NCBI GenBank assembly: GCA_038528235.1 | Contig: JBCBEX010000010.1 | Location: forward strand, 20,918 to 84,917 | Source of the DNA: JBCBEX01 sp038528235 | Lineage (GTDB): Bacteria; Bacteroidota; Rhodothermia; Rhodothermales; Rubricoccaceae | Length of the DNA: 64,000 nucleotides | Reading direction: 5' to 3' | In this document: positions 8,298-16,870 of the stretch, in pieces | Position numbering within the stretch: the stretch's first letter is position 1 | How the letters are laid out: every line of letters starts with the position of its first letter | Made by a program: the position numbers and the translations under genes | The notes under the pieces: generated by a model | What the model was told of the DNA's origin: nothing | Seen by the model: the letters and a program-made list of their open reading frames with translations, nothing else | The model's database searches: none

Positions 8298-9182
8298 TCA
8301 GGTACGCTGCCGGCTACGCGAGGCGCCGGCCGATACGGACGAGCCAGGCTCCTCATCGACCTCATCGAGGTCAAGACGAGCCTCGGACCTGGGATGCTCC
8401 ACAGACGCAGAACGCGCTCCGGCCTGCTCCTGCAGCGCGGCGCGGGCCGCCTCCAACTCGTGGGCCTGCGTGTGCTTCGTCACGATGCCGTCCAGCCGCT
8501 CCATGAGTTGGTCAGACCGATTGGCTTCCTTGTCGATGAAGTTGCGGTACCAGCCTCGTGTGAGGGCGAACGCGAGCACACTCGCGAGCACGGAAACCGT
8601 CGCGCCAATGATGGCCCCGCTCAGCGGCATGTTTTGCGTACCGAGCAGCAAGAAGAAGGGCGCCATGACGCCTCCGAGGACGAGCCACGCCGCCGTCCCG
8701 CTAGCCGGTGTCGTCCACGAGCGTCGCAGGGTGAGGTGCACCTCGCCGTCAACTTCCTCGGCCTGAAACCCGCCGAAATTCTTGCTGTGGTGGGAGTCCG
8801 AGCGCCACTCGTGCAACGCCCCTAGCGTGCTTGGCGTGCCCGCGGTGTCGAACGTACGGCGCAGTTCCAGCACCAATTTCTGCCACAGCGCCTCGTCCAG
8901 TCGGCCTGGGACAACGCGCTGCCTGCGCAAGCTCGTCGGCTTGCCGATCATGCGGTCGGTGAAGCCGAGCTCAGTCTCCGGCTCGACGCGCTCCGCATCC
9001 CGGATGGCCCCCGCCACGTGCTCGGGGTCAATGCCCGCCGCTGCCGCTGCACGTTCGAGGTCGGCGAGGGAGAGGCCGTTGGCGCGCGCCTCAGCGCTCA
9101 GGTCGGCGCGGTGCTGGCGCTCCGCCGCACGCTTGAGGATGGCCCGGGCGTCCTGTTCGGTGAAGCGTTCGCGATGGGGCAT
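8298..9182 (-). CDS. membrane protein, paralog of the next gene
   Basis: 294 residues. The N-terminal ~60 residues form a helical module (ILKRAAERQHRADLSAEARA...LADLERAAAAAGIDPEHV) seen at the start of many Bacteroidota and Gemmatimonadota proteins. A middle domain follows (LDEALWQKLVLELRRTFDT...LHEWRSD...AEEVDGEVHLTLRRSW), then two transmembrane helices (about 165-205) and a charged cytoplasmic tail. It is about half identical to the gene at 9268-10125, from which it is separated by 85 nt. Function unknown; a sensor or scaffold in the membrane is possible but unsupported. Confidence 0.72.
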   Translation of the reverse strand: MPHRERFTEQDARAILKRAAERQHRADLSAEARANGLSLADLERAAAAAGIDPEHVAGAIRDAERVEPETELGFTDRMIGKPTSLRRQRVVPGRLDEALWQKLVLELRRTFDTAGTPSTLGALHEWRSDSHHSKNFGGFQAEEVDGEVHLTLRRSWTTPASGTAAWLVLGGVMAPFFLLLGTQNMPLSGAIIGATVSVLASVLAFALTRGWYRNFIDKEANRSDQLMERLDGIVTKHTQAHELEAARAALQEQAGARSASVEHPRSEARLDLDEVDEEPGSSVSAGASRSRQRT

Positions 9183-9267
9183 GGGGGTCGGAGCCTGGTG
9201 TGGGCAAGAGCGGCGATGGTACGCACGTGAGTGGTGTGCAGCGTAGGCAACGTACCCGCAGCACGCA

Positions 9268-10125
9268 TCAGGTGCCCGTTTGGGAGCGGCTCCGCCTCGG
9301 TACGTCCGTGGAGCGTTCGGACCTATCCTCGACCTCGTCCAGCGACAGCACCGGCGCGTTCGCCTGGCTAAAGGAATGCCTGTCCTCGGACGGTAAAGCG
9401 GTGAAGTCCTTGCTGTGACCCTCCACGATGCCGTCGAGTCGATCCATGAGCCCCGTGAAGCGCTCGGTCTGCGCGCGCGTCCAGCGTGGGTAGAACACCC
9501 GTGTCGCGACCGCGGCTAGCACACTCACGGCCATGAGGGCCCCAACGAGCGGCATGATCTTGTCGGCTTTGTCGCCGAGCACGCCGATCAAGAGCAGGAA
9601 CAGGCTAAACCCCGTGAAGAACGCCGCGCTTGCGGCCGGTCCACTCGCTTTCGTCACCCATGACCGGCGCAGCGTCAGGTGCACCACCCCGTCGACCTCC
9701 TCCGCCTGGAAGGTCGCCTGGTCCTGAACGTTGGGGTTGGAGCGCCACTCCCGAATCGCCCCGAGTTGGTCGGGAATGCCGGGCGTGTCGAAAGTCCGCC
9801 GCAGTTCCACGACGAGTTTCTGCCAGAGCGCGTCGTCGAGGTGGCCGGAGGTGGTCCGTTCGAGGTGGATACGCGTCGGCGCGCCTGCGGCGCGTTCGAG
9901 CAGCGTCGGGGCGGCGGTGGGCGCAGTTCCACGCTCAACCTCCAGCGCGGCCGCCCGCACGTGCTCGGGGTCGATGCCTGCCGCGGCGGCTACGTGCTCC
10001 AGTTCGTTCTTCGAGAGCCCTGATGCCCGCGCCTCGGCGCTCAAGTCGGCGCGGTGCTGGCGCTCAGCCGCGCGCTTGAGGATGGCCTGCACCTCGGCCT
10101 CAGAGTAGCGCTCGCGGTCGGGCAT
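9268..10125 (-). CDS. membrane protein, paralog of the previous gene
   Basis: 285 residues with the same layout as its neighbour: helical N-terminal module (VQAILKRAAERQHRADLSAE), middle domain (LDDALWQKLVVELRRTFDTP...IREWRSN...EEVDGVVHLTLRRSW), two membrane helices near residues 160-200, and a polar tail ending in Ser/Arg-rich sequence. Tandem duplication is clear from the matching blocks. The upstream DUF2480 gene ends 3 nt before its start, so the two are likely cotranscribed. Confidence 0.72.
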   Translation of the reverse strand: MPDRERYSEAEVQAILKRAAERQHRADLSAEARASGLSKNELEHVAAAAGIDPEHVRAAALEVERGTAPTAAPTLLERAAGAPTRIHLERTTSGHLDDALWQKLVVELRRTFDTPGIPDQLGAIREWRSNPNVQDQATFQAEEVDGVVHLTLRRSWVTKASGPAASAAFFTGFSLFLLLIGVLGDKADKIMPLVGALMAVSVLAAVATRVFYPRWTRAQTERFTGLMDRLDGIVEGHSKDFTALPSEDRHSFSQANAPVLSLDEVEDRSERSTDVPRRSRSQTGT

Positions 10126-10128
10126 CGC

Positions 10129-10740
10129 TCAGCCCTCGGTTTTCTCAGGAGAAGGGAGTGCGACCGGCCTCACGCCGGGCAACCCGACGGGCTTGGCCCC
10201 ACCTGCGGCCCGCGTGGCCGCGTTCGTGGCAAGCGTCGCTTTCTTCTCGCGCCAGATCGGGACGGACGAGCATGGCTCGCCGTACATCAGCTTCTTCGCC
10301 ACGCCCTGCAGCTTCTGCGTCGCCACGAGGTAGGCGTGCGTCGGGACGATGGTGCCACCGCAGCCTTTGATGACGACGGGCTTGCCCGCGTAGGGGCTCC
10401 AGTCCTCCGCTTCGAGCGCGCGTACGAAGTGGTCGCGGACGAGATCAGCTTCGCTGCCGAAGGCGACGGACCGCGCGAGGCCGTCGAGCTTGGAGGCGAC
10501 CAGCATGTAGGCCCACGTCGGGATGATGGCGTCGGTCGAGCAGAAGACGGCGACGTGCTGGCCGTCGTGCTGCGGCCAGTCGTAGTCCTTCATCGCCTGG
10601 CGGAAGTCGCGCTCGCGGAGGACGAGCCCGCGCACGAGGTACGGCGCGAGGTCGAACGTGACCACGGGCGCGCCGTCCCACAACGCGGCGAGGTCATAGA
10701 CGGCAATGTCGCTCTGCGCGACGCGGTTGACGAGGTCCAT
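10129..10740 (-). CDS. DUF2480 family protein
   Basis: 203 residues. It matches the Bacteroidota DUF2480 family through VNRVAQSDIAVYDL, LVLRERDFRQAMKDYDW, VAVFCSTDAIIPTWAYMLVA, KPVVIKGCGG and YGEPCSSVPIWRE. Two conserved Cys-containing turns (FCSTDA and KGCGG) and a third (GEPCSS) are kept. It is a soluble protein of unknown function found widely in the phylum. The C-terminal ~40 residues are Ala/Pro-rich and not conserved in composition. The gene ends 3 nt before the next one. Confidence 0.85.
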   Translation of the reverse strand: MDLVNRVAQSDIAVYDLAALWDGAPVVTFDLAPYLVRGLVLRERDFRQAMKDYDWPQHDGQHVAVFCSTDAIIPTWAYMLVASKLDGLARSVAFGSEADLVRDHFVRALEAEDWSPYAGKPVVIKGCGGTIVPTHAYLVATQKLQGVAKKLMYGEPCSSVPIWREKKATLATNAATRAAGGAKPVGLPGVRPVALPSPEKTEG

Positions 10741-10839
10741 GTCGAAGGTCGTGGATCGAAGGTTGCTGCTCCTCAGAACGAGGTCAGAAACGCGCCGTTC
10801 CGCCGCCGGATTCCGTGCTTAATAGTCCCCTTAGGGCTA

Positions 10840-11400
10840 CTACAGATCATTTACAAACAGTTTGAGCAGACCATACTTCTCTAGCTTATCTACTCCGTTT
10901 CCCAGATCCTTCCGAATAGCTAGCAACAGCTCATCCCATAAAACAAGAGCTTGATGAGAGTCAGCACTGGACCAGTCTTGGCTACGCATCTTATTCCATG
11001 AGTTTATCACATCTTCCGAAGCCCACACCACCAACTTTGGCGTCACACTTGCTAAAGACTTTATCACCTCCTGATCTGTTGGCTTTCTATCTCCAGTCTT
11101 CTCTGCAAATAGGTAATTAAAGAAAACACCTATAAGATCTTCGTATATAGGAATTTTCTCATCTCTAATTTCTTGTTCAATCTTTACTCTTTGCTCGTAG
11201 TATTTTGACAAAACTATAGTTATAACTGACACCAATATTGTCGCCGAAGCTGCGATAATAGGAACCGCAAGATCCGACTCCAATCGATTCAGCAGAGCAA
11301 CCACTACAACAGCAAATAGCAGAACCAAGGCTGCTACCAACACAAATATCAATACTCCCACCACGGTAGGCCTCTTATTTCTTCGAGCCACTTTTTCCAT
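10840..11400 (-). CDS. hypothetical AT-rich membrane protein, probably acquired
   Basis: 186 residues. Two N-terminal transmembrane helices (about 14-38 and 43-66) are followed by a helical cytoplasmic region with a short coiled-coil-like start (KYYEQRVKIEQEIRDEK). Base composition is clearly lower in GC than all neighbours, and codons such as AAA, ATA and TCT, rare elsewhere in the window, are frequent. Flanking spacers are AT-richer too. These are signs of transfer. The family is not recognised; similar two-helix proteins occur in mobile and defence islands, but no domain supports that here. Confidence 0.65.
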   Translation of the reverse strand: MEKVARRNKRPTVVGVLIFVLVAALVLLFAVVVVALLNRLESDLAVPIIAASATILVSVITIVLSKYYEQRVKIEQEIRDEKIPIYEDLIGVFFNYLFAEKTGDRKPTDQEVIKSLASVTPKLVVWASEDVINSWNKMRSQDWSSADSHQALVLWDELLLAIRKDLGNGVDKLEKYGLLKLFVNDL

Positions 11401-11503
11401 GAGAGACTACTTTCGTTCGGTTAATCACGCTATGTCAGCCGGACACCTAGTACGCTCCTAACGTGTAGAGTGGTTCTAAGAATATGTCGTTCTCACGCTT
11501 CAG

Positions 11504-14080
11504 CTACAGCACGGCGCGGAGGCCGAGGAGGAACGTGCGCGGTAGGCCTGGGCGAAGGCCCGCCGGACGCCGCGAGGCGACGTAGAGCGCGTCGGTGAGG
11601 TTGCGCACCGTCGCGTGGGCCGACAGGCGCGCACCACCGGGGGTGAAGGGCAGCGCCGCCTCCCCGGTGAGGTCGACCACGAGCCGCGCGTCCACCCGCT
11701 CTTCCTCGGGGATCGTCCCCTGCCCGGCCCGGTCGCGCGTCACGGCGTGCCAGTTGGCGCGCACGTCGAGGCGGGCCGCCTCCGTGGCGATGCCCGCGCC
11801 GAGGGTGACCACGTGCGGGACGACGTACGGCAGGCGGTCGCCCTCGCGCACGACGCCCCACGGCAGGAAGCTGCTGCGGAAGTCGGACTGGAAGCGCGCG
11901 TCGGTGAAGGTGTAGGCAAGGCGTAGCGGCAGCCGCAGCGTGCCAGTTTGGTCGAAGGCCAGCGGGTCGAGGTCGACCGATGCCTCCGCGCCGACCACGC
12001 GCGCCGCGCCGCCGTTGAAGAGGTCGCCCGTGCCGCTCCCGCCCGAGGAGGCCGTGTCGCTGCCGAGGAGGTTGTCATACCACGTCCCGAAACCCACCAC
12101 CTGCGCCGAGAGCGCCGCGCCGCGCTGGATGCGCGTCCCGAGTTCGGTGACGATGCTCTCCTCCGCCTCGACGCCCGGCGCGCTCGACGGCGGCGCGAAG
12201 CCACGGTGGACGCCGCCGAAGACGGTGACCCCCCGGAGCGCCTTGACCTGCACGCCGAGGCCCGGGATGAGCGCAGTGACGGTGTTGGAGCGCGTCGCGG
12301 GTGTGCCCTGTCGGTCGGGGTCGGCCGCGCCGAAGTCCTCGCGCTCCAACCCGACGGCTTCGAGCCGCAGCCCGGGCGTGAGCGTGAGCGGCCCGCGTTC
12401 GAGCGCGACCTCCGCGAAAGCGGCCAACGCCCGTGCCTGATCGATTCGGTTGCCCGCGTCGCCCGGCACGCCCGGCGCCGTGAGGACGAGCGAGGCGTTC
12501 TCCGCCCCTTCGTAGCGGAAGCCGTTGGCGGTCTGCAGCCGGTCGCCGTTGTCGCGGTGGAGCCGCAGCCCGAGCGTCGCGTCCACGTCGAAGCCAGCGA
12601 CGCGTCCCGGACGCACACCGAGGACCACGTCGAGGCCGACCGTCCAAAAGTCGCGCGCGTTGTCGTTGACGACGAGGAGGCCGTTCGAGAGGGCACCTGT
12701 CGCCGTGCCGCGGGCGATGGCGAGTTCGTCGGCGAAGACAACCGGGTCGGCGAGAATCGCGTTGACGGGGATCAGTTCGTCGGTGTCGTTGACGTTGTCC
12801 TGGTCGGTGTCGAGGTCGTCGCGTTGCCCGTCGGAGACGCGGTCGAGGCGCGTCCAGACACGCGAGAAGCGGGTCGTGTAGAGCGTGGCTTTCACGTCGA
12901 GGCGCTCGCCGAAGAGGCCGACGTAGCGGAGGTAGCCCAGCGCGTGGTCGCTGTCGAACTGATCCCGGCCCGTCGACGCGTAGCGGGCGAACGGGGCTGC
13001 GTCGAAGTCGTCGGGCGTGAGGCCGAGGTAGGTCGTGTTGGAGAGTTGGTTGTCGTAGGTCCCTTTGAGTTCGAGCGCGTGGAACACGTCGGGCGCGGGC
13101 GCGATGCTCAGCCGCGCCTTGCCGTGGAGGCTCCACAGGTCGTAGCCCGTCTCGTCGGACACGCCCACCGGCGACGCCCCCGAGAAGTCCTCGATGCGCT
13201 TGAAGCCGTCCACGCCGTCGGCGAAGACCTCGCCGAGCACGCCTAGCCGGAACGGCCCGAGTTGGAAGTCCCCCGCCCCCGCGCGCGCGTGGAGCGTCCG
13301 CGCCGCATCGGTACCGCCGCGCACGTCGAGCCGCAGCGCGCGTGTCGCCGGAATCGATGCCGAGACGAGGTTGATGGCCCCGCCCGTTGTGTACGGGCCA
13401 TAGGCGACCTGCGCCGAGCCCTTGCGCACCTCGATGCCGTCGAGGCGGCCTGTCGCGGGGAAGTAGTAGGCCGCGGGCGAGGCGTAGGGTGCGGGTGCGA
13501 TCAGCACGCCGTCCTCCATGAGCGTCACCCCGCGCGAGCGATCCGCGACGGTCCCCCGGATGCCGATGTTGGGCCGCAAGCCGTAGCCGTCTTCTTCCTG
13601 CACGGTCACGCCGGGCACGTCGGCGAGGAGGCGGTGCACGTCGGTGTCGCCGTAGCGCCGCAGCGCTTCGGGGCCAAGCACCGTGACCGAGCCCGGCACG
13701 TCCAGCACGCCGCGCACGCCTCCGGCAAGGCTCCCGGCCGCCTCGACGGTCACCTCGCCGAGGGCTTCCACCGACGGCTCCAGCGCCACATCGAGTCGCA
13801 CCATTGCACCGTCGTCGACCTCGACAGACCGTTCCGTTGCGGCGTAGCCCGTCGCCGAGAACACGAGCGTCACGGTGCCCACGCGGACCTCCAGCTGGTA
13901 ACGCCCGTCGGGGTCTGCCGCGGTCCCCTGGCTCGTCCCGTCCAGCGCAACCGTAGCGCCCGGCAGCGGCGACCCTGTCGCTGCGTCAGTCACGACGCCC
14001 TCGACGGACTGAGCGCGAACCATCTCAGAGGTGACGCCGAGGCTACACAGCGCGGCGAGGAGAACGAAGAGGCGAAGCAT
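11504..14080 (-). CDS. TonB-dependent outer membrane receptor (FecA-like), iron operon
   Basis: 858 residues from the ATG at 14080, chosen because a signal peptide (MLRLFVLLAALCSLG...VRAQ) follows at once. After the signal come a carboxypeptidase-like beta-sandwich (VEGVVTDAATGSPLPGATVA), the plug domain (PGSVTVLGPEALRRYGDTDV...NIGIRGT...YGPYTTGGAINLVS) and a long beta-barrel ending in an aromatic-poor strand (FLLGLRAVL). It lies last in an operon with two imelysins, a di-haem oxidoreductase and an HTTM protein, so the imported ligand is probably a ferric complex (inference). Confidence 0.85.
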   Translation of the reverse strand: MLRLFVLLAALCSLGVTSEMVRAQSVEGVVTDAATGSPLPGATVALDGTSQGTAADPDGRYQLEVRVGTVTLVFSATGYAATERSVEVDDGAMVRLDVALEPSVEALGEVTVEAAGSLAGGVRGVLDVPGSVTVLGPEALRRYGDTDVHRLLADVPGVTVQEEDGYGLRPNIGIRGTVADRSRGVTLMEDGVLIAPAPYASPAAYYFPATGRLDGIEVRKGSAQVAYGPYTTGGAINLVSASIPATRALRLDVRGGTDAARTLHARAGAGDFQLGPFRLGVLGEVFADGVDGFKRIEDFSGASPVGVSDETGYDLWSLHGKARLSIAPAPDVFHALELKGTYDNQLSNTTYLGLTPDDFDAAPFARYASTGRDQFDSDHALGYLRYVGLFGERLDVKATLYTTRFSRVWTRLDRVSDGQRDDLDTDQDNVNDTDELIPVNAILADPVVFADELAIARGTATGALSNGLLVVNDNARDFWTVGLDVVLGVRPGRVAGFDVDATLGLRLHRDNGDRLQTANGFRYEGAENASLVLTAPGVPGDAGNRIDQARALAAFAEVALERGPLTLTPGLRLEAVGLEREDFGAADPDRQGTPATRSNTVTALIPGLGVQVKALRGVTVFGGVHRGFAPPSSAPGVEAEESIVTELGTRIQRGAALSAQVVGFGTWYDNLLGSDTASSGGSGTGDLFNGGAARVVGAEASVDLDPLAFDQTGTLRLPLRLAYTFTDARFQSDFRSSFLPWGVVREGDRLPYVVPHVVTLGAGIATEAARLDVRANWHAVTRDRAGQGTIPEEERVDARLVVDLTGEAALPFTPGGARLSAHATVRNLTDALYVASRRPAGLRPGLPRTFLLGLRAVL

Positions 14081-14164
14081 GGTGGTGGGGAATGGCAATA
14101 AGACGAGTAGCGCCACAAGACGAGCGGCGCTACGACCCGACGCCAGCGCCGGTGGATCCGACGC

Positions 14165-15634
14165 TCACGGGTCTCCGCGATAGATCCACGGCTTGGGCGT
14201 GACGACATACCGCCCGACTGCGGTGAGGTCCACGTCCGGGTCGACGAGAAGGCGGCTGTCCTGGCCGTTGAGGTTCACGTAGACCTCGGCGCGCACCTCG
14301 ACGTCGTCGTAACCGACGGCCTGGAAGCGGCGCTCGACGTGCTGGGCGTACTGCCAGATGAAATCGGGCTGGACGGCCATCTCCTTCTCTTGGAACGCAG
14401 TGAGGTCGTCGCTCGGGAGGATCGTCCACCGGCGGTCGGTCGCGGGGTCGCGGACGAGGAAGGTGGCGTGGCCGGTCTTCGAGGCAACCATGACGTGCCA
14501 GGCAAAGCGATAGCCCTCCTCCGTCCAGAGGCGGTCGCCCGGGTAGAGCCAGTGCCGCAGCGGGACTACGAGTTGGAGCGCGAGGAGGACCGCGGCGAGA
14601 GCAAACGCTCCCCCCGTTCTCATCGCCTCCGCGCCTGTCGGCGCTACGCTCTTCGAACTGTCCCCCTCATTCGTGAGGGGGACAGCTTGACCACCGTTCA
14701 GGTGTGTCAAGCGGGGGGAGCGTAGCCGGCCTAACACCCACCGCCACTGGTCCGCCTCGAAGAACACGAGCGCGGCGACCATCATCACGAACGGGAAGAC
14801 GCCGATGTTGAAGAGCACGTACGTCGCCGCGTGGAAGGCGAACGCGACGGCATACGCCCACGGCCGCGTGCGGCGGTTCCAGAGGAAAAACGCCACGGAG
14901 AGGTCGAACACCGCCCCTGCCCACGACATCGCCCAGGGCATCCAGGCCAGATCCAAGACCGGACCAATGACGGGCATCCCGCCGCGCGCCGCCAGCCAGA
15001 TCCGCAGCGGCTGCGCGTCGATCAGCCAGTCGGGGTGCAGCTTCGCCACGCCCGCAAAGAAATAGACCAGCCCGACGTGCACCCGCAGCGCGCCGAACGT
15101 CCACGCAGGCACGCGCCAACTCGCACGTCCCGGCACGAGCGCCGCGTTCATCGGGAGGAACAGCATCAGCAGCCCCAGCGCCGAGACGAAGTAGTAGTGG
15201 TTCAGGTAGGTCGTCGCGTCGAGCAGTTCGACGTAGGTGAAGCTCACCACGAAGAGCGCGAGCCACACCTTCGCGCCGCGCCCGACGGCGAAGCCGAGCG
15301 CCGCCGCCACCTGCGTCCACAGGACCGCGTCGAGCACGACCGCCGACGGCCTCGGCACCCAGCCGAAGCCCGGGTAGGCGAAGCGTGTCACCGGCTCCAC
15401 GTAAAGCGCCGCGCCCCAGTCGAGCAGAATGAACCGCAACGCGCTCAGCGCCATCACGACGCCGAAGGCGATGCGGAAGAGGCCGAGGACGAGGGGGTCG
15501 GACGGTGCCATCAGCCGCTCGCGCAGGGCGTTGGCGGTGAGAGGGCTTGGAACGGAGGCCACAGCCGAAACCGCCCCGTCGCCGGTCGGGCGCAGGGCGG
15601 TCTGGAGTTCAGTCCCGGATCCAGGCATGCTCAT
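14165..15634 (-). CDS. HTTM-domain (vitamin K gamma-carboxylase-like) membrane protein
   Basis: 489 residues. The first helices carry the family pattern DPLVLGLFRIAFGVVMAL, FAYPGFGWVPRP and the loop HYYFVSALGLLMLFLPMNAA, with later LRVHVGLVYFFAGVAKLHPDW, typical of HTTM proteins. A soluble C-terminal domain follows the last helix. In Bacteroidota such genes often sit with imelysins and TonB receptors; the biochemical job is not known. The coding sequence contains an in-frame block (14643-14726) made of nested inverted repeats, coding a polar linker between membrane segments, which looks like an inserted small repeat. Confidence 0.8.
   Translation of the reverse strand: MSMPGSGTELQTALRPTGDGAVSAVASVPSPLTANALRERLMAPSDPLVLGLFRIAFGVVMALSALRFILLDWGAALYVEPVTRFAYPGFGWVPRPSAVVLDAVLWTQVAAALGFAVGRGAKVWLALFVVSFTYVELLDATTYLNHYYFVSALGLLMLFLPMNAALVPGRASWRVPAWTFGALRVHVGLVYFFAGVAKLHPDWLIDAQPLRIWLAARGGMPVIGPVLDLAWMPWAMSWAGAVFDLSVAFFLWNRRTRPWAYAVAFAFHAATYVLFNIGVFPFVMMVAALVFFEADQWRWVLGRLRSPRLTHLNGGQAVPLTNEGDSSKSVAPTGAEAMRTGGAFALAAVLLALQLVVPLRHWLYPGDRLWTEEGYRFAWHVMVASKTGHATFLVRDPATDRRWTILPSDDLTAFQEKEMAVQPDFIWQYAQHVERRFQAVGYDDVEVRAEVYVNLNGQDSRLLVDPDVDLTAVGRYVVTPKPWIYRGDP
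14643..14726. repeat. nested inverted-repeat element inside the HTTM gene
   Basis: Outer arms GCTACGCTC (14643-14651) and GAGCGTAGC (14718-14726) are perfectly complementary. Inside lies a 12-bp perfect hairpin, CTGTCCCCCTCA (14658-14669) with a TTCG loop and TGAGGGGGACAG (14674-14685). A third inverted pair, CTTGAC and GTCAAG, follows near 14686-14711. The block keeps the reading frame and codes the linker containing AVPLTNEGDSS. Layout suggests a small mobile or REP-like element; other genomic copies cannot be checked here. Confidence 0.6.
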
Positions 15635-15684
15635 GCCAGCCGAGCACCGTTTCTACCTTCTGCGTTCATCCTTCTGCCTTCCCA

Positions 15685-16839
15685 TCACCCTGAATCGCCG
15701 TCGTTGTCGCTGAAGGTGATGCTGACGCCGAGTTGGTTGGCCAGGTCCACCTTGACGATGCGGAGGAGGTCGCCTGCAGCATCGTGGGCCGCCTGACCAC
15801 CCGTTGGGTTGGTGCTGACGGCGTCGAAGATCGTGGGGCCGAGCGCGTCCACCGCCGCCTCCGTTGCATCGATCTCGGCGAGGAGGGCGGTACCCAAAGG
15901 CTCGCCGCCGAACGTGGCGTCGAGCGTGTCGAGGTAGTCGTCGAGACCGGTGCTGCCGTTGGCGGTGACGAGCGCGCGGAGTCCGTCGAGGTTGGCCTCG
16001 AAGAGTTGCTTCGAGACCTGGGCGTAGGGCGTCTGCACGCGCATCGCGTCCGGAGCGCCGCCCGGCTCCTCGGGGTTGCGCGCGATGCCGAACGGACGGC
16101 CGAGCAGCACGTAGCGAAGGTCCTCCGTCACCATCGCCATCTCGTTGACGATGCGCGAGACGGAGCTTTGGAGGTTGCGGCCCTCGGAGTCAGCGGCCTC
16201 GAACATCCCGAGTTCGTCGCCGCCGTCGCGGCTCCAGACGTCGGCGAGGTCGTTGGCCTTCGCCACCACGTCGGCAGCGACGGCCGAGGCGTAGGCCTGG
16301 CGGTTCGCGCTCTGCATGACCGCGAGGATGGCGTCGTCGCTGGCGCGGCCCTGCGCCTCCATGCCGTCGGCGAAGAGGAGGTATTCCAGCACCGGCAGCC
16401 CGCGCTTGTTCGAGCCCTGGCGGTTCACGAGGGCCACGTCGATGGCGTCGCCGGTGGTAAGCAGTTGCTCGACCTCGAAAACGTCGGTGGGCCAGATGCT
16501 GATGCGGTTGTGGTAGAGGCCGAACTGAATGCTCGGCAGGTTCAGCGCCGAGAGCCGCTCCCACTGCGTGGCCGCCTCGACCCACGCGCTCTGTGCGGCG
16601 GCGAGCGTGGTGGCGTTGGGGTCGGCGACGAAGGCATCGACGGCCGTTTGAAGCACCGCAGCTTCGGCGGCGAACTGGGTGTGGGCCGGCCCGATGACGT
16701 TGTTGGCGAGGTCGGCGAGCATCGCCGTGCGGACGGCCGCCCGGTCGTCGATGGCGGCCTGGGTGTCGCCGTCACAGGCGACGAGGCTTACAGAGAGACC
16801 AAAGCTGAGCAGGAGAACGAGGAGGAACGTCCAGCGCAT
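15685..16839 (-). CDS. imelysin-like lipoprotein, second of the operon
   Basis: 384 residues from the ATG at 16839; the longer open frame upstream overlaps the di-haem gene and lacks coding character. Lipobox SLVAC. Imelysin-peptidase-fold features are the alpha-helical two-bundle composition and the block GLPVLEYLLFADG, aligning with the GxHxxE metal motif of imelysins. Here the histidine is absent (G-L-P-V-L-E), unlike the first imelysin of the operon (GYHAVE). The protein may bind iron differently or act as a partner. Periplasmic lipoprotein in an iron-uptake operon. Confidence 0.82.
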   Translation of the reverse strand: MRWTFLLVLLLSFGLSVSLVACDGDTQAAIDDRAAVRTAMLADLANNVIGPAHTQFAAEAAVLQTAVDAFVADPNATTLAAAQSAWVEAATQWERLSALNLPSIQFGLYHNRISIWPTDVFEVEQLLTTGDAIDVALVNRQGSNKRGLPVLEYLLFADGMEAQGRASDDAILAVMQSANRQAYASAVAADVVAKANDLADVWSRDGGDELGMFEAADSEGRNLQSSVSRIVNEMAMVTEDLRYVLLGRPFGIARNPEEPGGAPDAMRVQTPYAQVSKQLFEANLDGLRALVTANGSTGLDDYLDTLDATFGGEPLGTALLAEIDATEAAVDALGPTIFDAVSTNPTGGQAAHDAAGDLLRIVKVDLANQLGVSITFSDNDGDSG

Positions 16840-16870
16840 GGGGAGGAAAACGTAGAGCGATGGTGGGTAC

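Noticed and set aside
11948..13246. 432-codon plus-strand frame opposite the TonB receptor
   Set aside because: Antisense shadow with no recognisable motif; the receptor on the other strand is well supported.
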